DNA of 64,000 nt from positions 33,176 to 97,175 of the forward strand of contig CAWALL010000012.1 in assembly GCA_963782885.1 (NCBI GenBank), written 5' to 3'. Every line of letters begins with the position of its first letter. Positions within the stretch are counted from its first letter, which is position 1. Both the position numbers and the translations under genes were made by a program. This document shows, piece after piece, positions 60,471-64,000 of the stretch. Source of the stretch: DATAOG01 sp963782885. GTDB lineage: Bacteria > Pseudomonadota > Alphaproteobacteria > Geminicoccales > Geminicoccaceae. Below the pieces are notes generated by a model. It was not told where the DNA came from. It saw nothing but the letters and a program-made list of their open reading frames with translations, and ran no database searches.

Positions 60471-61097
60471 CTACTCCGCGGCGGCTTGGGTGAGTGCGCC
60501 CACCGGGTGATGGACGATCTCGGTGCCGAGGACGGCCAGCACTTCGCGGATAAAGGCGGCGAGCGCCGTCCAGCCTTCTGCGCTCACCAGATTGCCGTCG
60601 CGGAGCGCGTCGGTCGGGCCGATCCGGACGAAGGTCGCGCCGGTGAGCGCGACCTCCGGCTCGCAGGTGAAGAGGCCGGCGACGCGTTTGCCTGCGATCA
60701 CCTCCGGCACCGCGACCAGGACCTGGACCCCGTGGCAGATCGAGGCGATCGGCTTGTTGTCGCGATGGAACTCGCGGACGATCTCCTGCACGCGCGGGAA
60801 GGTCCGGATATATTCCGGGCCGCGGCCGCCGGCGATGTAGACGGCGTCGTAGTCGGCCGAGTCGACGGCGTCGAACGAGCGGGTGATCGCGATGTCGTGA
60901 CCGCGATGCTCGGTATAGGTCAGGACCCCGTCCATCCCGAAATCGTGCACGCTGGTCTTGAGGCGATAGCCCTTCGCGGTGTCGGGGCAGACGATATCGA
61001 CCTCGTGCCCGACCGCCTCCAGCGCTTGCTGGAACACGAAGATCTCATACTCTTCGCTGAACTCGCCGACCAGCATCAACACGCGCTTCGACATCAT
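60471..61097 (-). CDS. DJ-1/PfpI family protein
   Basis: 208 residues. Fold landmarks: KRVLMLVGEFSEEYEIFVFQ with the Glu that supports the nucleophile, YDAVYIAGGRGPEYI near 84, and the nucleophile elbow IASICHGVQVLVAV with Cys near 120. Members are proteases, glyoxalases or deglycases; the YTEHRGHDIAITRSF insert is typical of the PfpI-like branch with ~205 residues. Substrate unknown. Alone on its strand. Confidence 0.85.
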   Translation of the reverse strand: MMSKRVLMLVGEFSEEYEIFVFQQALEAVGHEVDIVCPDTAKGYRLKTSVHDFGMDGVLTYTEHRGHDIAITRSFDAVDSADYDAVYIAGGRGPEYIRTFPRVQEIVREFHRDNKPIASICHGVQVLVAVPEVIAGKRVAGLFTCEPEVALTGATFVRIGPTDALRDGNLVSAEGWTALAAFIREVLAVLGTEIVHHPVGALTQAAAE

Positions 61098-61429
61098 CAG
61101 CTCCCGAGCTCGTTGTGCACGCCTCGGTCATCAGGCCGAAGCCGTAGATCCGATAGTCGAAGTCGGCGCAGCACCTGTCAAGGCGCCCACGCTCAGCAAA
61201 ATGCCGCCCGGAATTCTTCGCTTCTTGCACCGGTCGGAACTATGGCGCCGACGACGCCGGCGAGGCTCCGCCTGAGCGCCGGCCACAGCGCGGCGACATG
61301 GCGGGAGCTCGAAACAGCAATACAGGCGCGGGGGCAATCCGAGAGCCGGCCTGATGGCGGCGCCTCAAACAGTCGAGAAGCTCGCGCCGGCTGGTGCCCT
61401 GCGCGAGCTTCTGGTCATCCTCCGATCCC
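61098..61429. other. Intergenic, no gene seen
   Basis: 332 bp between the DJ-1/PfpI gene start and the sulfotransferase-like gene end. Frames here have no recognisable domain. Confidence 0.5.
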
Positions 61430-62056
61430 TCAACCGATGGCGCGCCGCACCAGGTCCCAGAATTCCTCGGTGTTGTTGGTCCGCGGGAACGGGATGGTGG
61501 GGACCGGCTCGTCGAGGAAGGTGCAGAGCGGCTCCCAGCCGTCCTTGACCTCGAAGACCAGCAGGCGCTCGGGCGGAATCGCGTTCTTCACGGCGGCGAC
61601 CTCGTCGTTGAAGGCTTTGACGAGCTCCGCGGCGCTCATGGTGCCGTGGAAGCCGCTCTTCTGCGTGACGCCGATCGACATGTCGAACCATGGCTTGACG
61701 TGCGGTGGCGCGTCGGCCCTGCCGGCCATGAGCTTGAAGATCGTGTCCGAGAAGCTCCGGCACCAGCTCTCGGCGCTGCGGGTGCTCAGCACGATCTTGG
61801 CCTCCGGATAGGCCGCTGCGAGCTCCTGCCAGAAGGCGGCGACCGGCCAGTCCACCGCCGCGTTGTAGCCCTCGAACAGCGCCGGCCAGTCGGGCTTGCC
61901 GGCGAGCGCGTCGTTCCAGAGCGCAACCCGGCGCGGCGCCTCCTTGAAGACCTCCTCCATGTGGTAGCAGGGGCCGAAGCCCAGCTGCTCGAGCGCGAGC
62001 TTGAGCGAATAGGTTCCGGTCCGGCCGACGCCGGCGCCGATCACCTGGAGCGTCAT
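61430..62056 (-). CDS. Sulfotransferase-family protein
   Basis: 208 residues from ATG 62056 (GGGAG upstream). The 5'-phosphosulfate loop-like GVGRTGTYSLKLALEQLG is at the start, KIVLSTRSAESWCRSFSDTI near 88 is the 3'-phosphate region, and LLVFEVKDGWEPLCTFLDEP near 165 closes the fold. It belongs to the bacterial group of small sulfotransferase-like proteins; real PAPS dependence is unproven. The frame upstream is the shadow of the next gene. Confidence 0.8.
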   Translation of the reverse strand: MTLQVIGAGVGRTGTYSLKLALEQLGFGPCYHMEEVFKEAPRRVALWNDALAGKPDWPALFEGYNAAVDWPVAAFWQELAAAYPEAKIVLSTRSAESWCRSFSDTIFKLMAGRADAPPHVKPWFDMSIGVTQKSGFHGTMSAAELVKAFNDEVAAVKNAIPPERLLVFEVKDGWEPLCTFLDEPVPTIPFPRTNNTEEFWDLVRRAIG

Positions 62057-62135
62057 GGGGTTTTCTCCCTTGGTTCGTCTGGCCCGGCCTTGCTCCAGGG
62101 CCACGCCCGTTCGGTTCATTCCGGCAGCCCCGCCC

Positions 62136-62171
62136 GGCGCAGGCCCTCGGCCCGGCGCAGGCCCTCGGCCC
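62136..62171. repeat. 18-bp tandem duplication in the TPR end of the same gene
   Basis: GGCGCAGGCCCTCGGCCC occurs at 62136-62153 and again at 62154-62171, adding six residues (AEGLRR twice) at the C-terminus. Confidence 0.9.
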
Positions 62172-63514
62172 AGCGCGCGGCGTCCTCCGGCCGCCGCAAC
62201 GGGATCCAGAGCACAAGGTTGGAGAGGCAGAGCTCCGGATCGATCTGACGCAGGCGCGCGATCGCGCTGGCGGCGTCGGTGTTCCGGCCCGAGAGCGCGG
62301 CGCTGGCGGCGACCACGGCCGGCGCGAGCGGGAAGTTCGAAAGCTCGCGTTGCGCTGCCTGGGCGCAGGCATGCGCCTCCTCGTCGCGGCCGGCCAGGAA
62401 ATGACCGAGCGCGACCACGGCCTGCATGGCGAAATACTGCGGGTCCTGGGGGCTGAGGCGCATCGCGTGGGCGGCCCGCTCGATCGCGGCGTCGGCTTGG
62501 CCGCAGCAGGCCTTGGCGAAGCCGCCGATGTGCCAGGCCCAGGCGAGGTTGGGATTGAGCGCCAGCGCCCGCTCGAGGTACGCGTCGCCGTCGGCCATCT
62601 CGCTGAACAGGACCAGCGTGAACCCGGCGGCGGCGAGCGCCACCGCGTCGTCGCGACCGGCATGCGCGGCGTTGCGTGCCAGGCGCAGAGCTTCGGCGCT
62701 TTCGTGCGCGGGGTCGGTGATCCAGGCGAAGCCCCTGCGCTGCGCGTAGCAGCGCGCGGCCATGCCATGCGCCGCTGCGAAGGCGGGATCGAGCTCGAAG
62801 GCGCGGGTGAAGCACGCCAGCGCCCCCCGGTTGGCGGCGCGCTCGTACTGGTGGAACAGCGCCATGCCGCGCAGATAGTGGTCGAGGCATCCAGGCTGTC
62901 GGTCGGCTTGCGCCTGGCGCGGTCGATCTCGGCCTGCTCGAGCTTGGGCGCGACCGAGCCGACCACGCTCGCCGTGACCTGGTCCTGGAGGTCGAAGATG
63001 TCGGCGAGGTCGCCGTCGAAGCGGTTCGCCCACAGATGGGCGCCGGTTGCGGTATCGATCAATTGTCCGGTGATGCCCACGCGCTCGCCCGCCTTGCGCA
63101 CGCTGCCCTCGAGCAGGTAGCGGACGCCGAGCTCGCGGCCGATCTGGGTCACGTCGACGTGGCGGCCCTTGTAGGCGAAGCTCGAGTTGCGCGCGATCAC
63201 GAACAGCTGGTTGAAGCGCGAGAGTGCGGTGATGATGTCCTCGACGATGCCGTCGGCGAAATATTCCTGCTCGGGATCCCGGACATGTTGGCGAACGGGA
63301 CGACCGCGATCGACGGCTTGTCGGGCAGCGCCGGTCGTGGAGACGGCTCGCCGGCGGCGGGGCCCGGCTGCGCCTGCGCCGCGAGGCCGACCTGGAGCGA
63401 GTAGACCCGGATCGGCTCGGCGATGTTCTTGAGCGTCGTCTCGCCGAGGTCGTTCATGACGGAGTCGAGCCGCGAGCGCACCTGCCGGTAGGCGTCCTCG
63501 GACAGGCAGATGGC

Positions 63515-63670
63515 GCCCGGTAGGGCGACGCCCTCGAGGCGGGCGGCGATGTTGACGCCGTCGCCCATCAGGTCGCCGTCGCTCTCCTCGACGCCCGGTA
63601 GGGCGACGCCCTCGAGGCGGGCGGCGATGTTGACGCCGTCGCCCATCAGGTCGCCGTCGCTCTCCTCGAC
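63515..63670. repeat. 78-bp perfect tandem duplication inside the cyclase domain
   Basis: 63515-63592 is repeated exactly at 63593-63670. It adds 26 residues in frame (VEESDGDLMGDGVNIAARLE and so on, twice), doubling the GDGVNIAARLE catalytic block. Confidence 0.95.
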
Positions 63671-64000
63671 GACGTCGCCCAGATGGATGCCGATGCGGAA
63701 CTCGATCCGGCGTTCCGGCGGCAGGCCGGCGTTGCGCTCGATCATCGCGTTCTGGACCTCGATCGCGCAGCGCACGGCGTTGACGAGGCTGCCGAACTCG
63801 ACCAGGGCGCCGTCGCCGGTGCGCTTGACGACGCGGCCGTCGTGCACCGCGATCGTGGGATCGATCAGATCGCTGCGCAGCGCCCGCAGCCGCGCCAGCG
63901 TGCGCTCCTCATCGGCACCGGTGAGCCGGCTGAACCCGACCACATCCGCCGCCAGGTTCCTCTTCTCGGCCATCGTGAACTTCTCCTGCGACCCAAGCTA

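Larger units (their letters stand above)
62116..63973 (-). pseudogene. Cyclase/TolB/TPR protein, frameshifted twice
   Basis: From ATG 63973: MAEKRNLAADVVGFSRLTG, TGDGALVEFGSLVNAVRCA, GDGVNIAARLEGVALPG (class III cyclase), then a TolB-like domain. The frame is lost at ~63282 (one G missing after NMSG; the next frame has ITALSRFNQLF-type sequence, RNSSFAYKGRHVDVTQIG, LEGSVRKAGERVGITGQLID). It is lost again at ~62889 (one base missing in ...DA(Y)DHYLRGMALF), before the TPR part ending at 62116. Two in-frame tandem duplications are also present (63515-63670 and 62136-62171). Paralogue of 21259-23019. Confidence 0.82.

Noticed and set aside
1..64000. CRISPR arrays, rRNA or complete tRNA genes
   Set aside because: No regularly spaced repeats and no rRNA/tRNA signatures were found by eye on either strand.

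Overview
The window is GC-rich (about two-thirds G+C) and densely packed with genes. It looks like an alphaproteobacterial chromosome, or a draft assembly of one. Support comes from a minCDE operon, pqqABCD, D-erythronate/L-threonate genes, several binding-protein sugar ABC systems, GANTC (CcrM-type) sites and TTAA-N7-TTAA (CtrA-like) boxes in intergenic DNA. The genus cannot be told from the sequence alone.

Layout. 1-1.8 kb: CoxE-like VWA protein (cut by the window edge) and XdhC/CoxI, both maturation factors of molybdenum hydroxylases. 1.9-9.8 kb: a fluoride riboswitch (crcB motif) followed by six genes for a hydrogenase-4/complex-I-like membrane complex. Its large subunit has lost all four [NiFe] cysteines, so it is an 'energy-converting hydrogenase-related' (Ehr) type. 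10.0-10.4 kb: DUF190, a family often linked to fluoride channels. 10.5-12.7 kb: pqqABCD without pqqE. 14-20 kb: otnC-otnK, denD and ltnD for four-carbon sugar acids, with Uma2, cupin and lipoprotein genes among them. 20-27.4 kb: an orphan ABC binding protein, a cyclase/TolB/TPR regulator, VapBC, an acetyltransferase and PepN. 27.4-35 kb: a patchy region with AT-rich gaps, two frameshifted genes sharing a GVAAGG...ITI motif, YccF, a class III aminotransferase, a decayed ORF and an IS256-family element. 35-43 kb: acyl-CoA metabolism (SDR, two class III CoA-transferases, amidohydrolase, CitE-like lyase, MaoC hydratase, acyl-CoA dehydrogenase), with CitE and MaoC both interrupted. 43-45 kb: minCDE. 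45.5-50.2 kb: an HtrA-like protein without catalytic residues, an MFS carrier and a chrB/chrA chromate pair. 50.3-58.5 kb: two divergent, paralogous sugar ABC systems without an ATPase gene; the right-hand one has a MazEF-type toxin-antitoxin pair spliced into the operon. 58.5-64 kb: low-GC DUF2971 gene, TacA/TacT with a frameshifted toxin, a DJ-1/PfpI protein, a sulfotransferase-like protein, and a second cyclase/TolB/TPR gene with two frameshifts and two in-frame tandem duplications.

Most striking points. First, a fluoride riboswitch heads the operon for a hydrogenase-like proton-pumping complex that cannot hold a NiFe centre. Second, a composite intergenic element occurs twice (37.3-37.5 kb and 52.4-52.5 kb): a long palindrome carrying two GANTC sites, flanked at nearly identical spacing by CtrA-like boxes. 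Third, seven protein genes carry disruptions, nearly all single-base, so either the sequence has indel errors or this part of the genome is decaying. Raw reads would settle that before anyone argues from loss of function.
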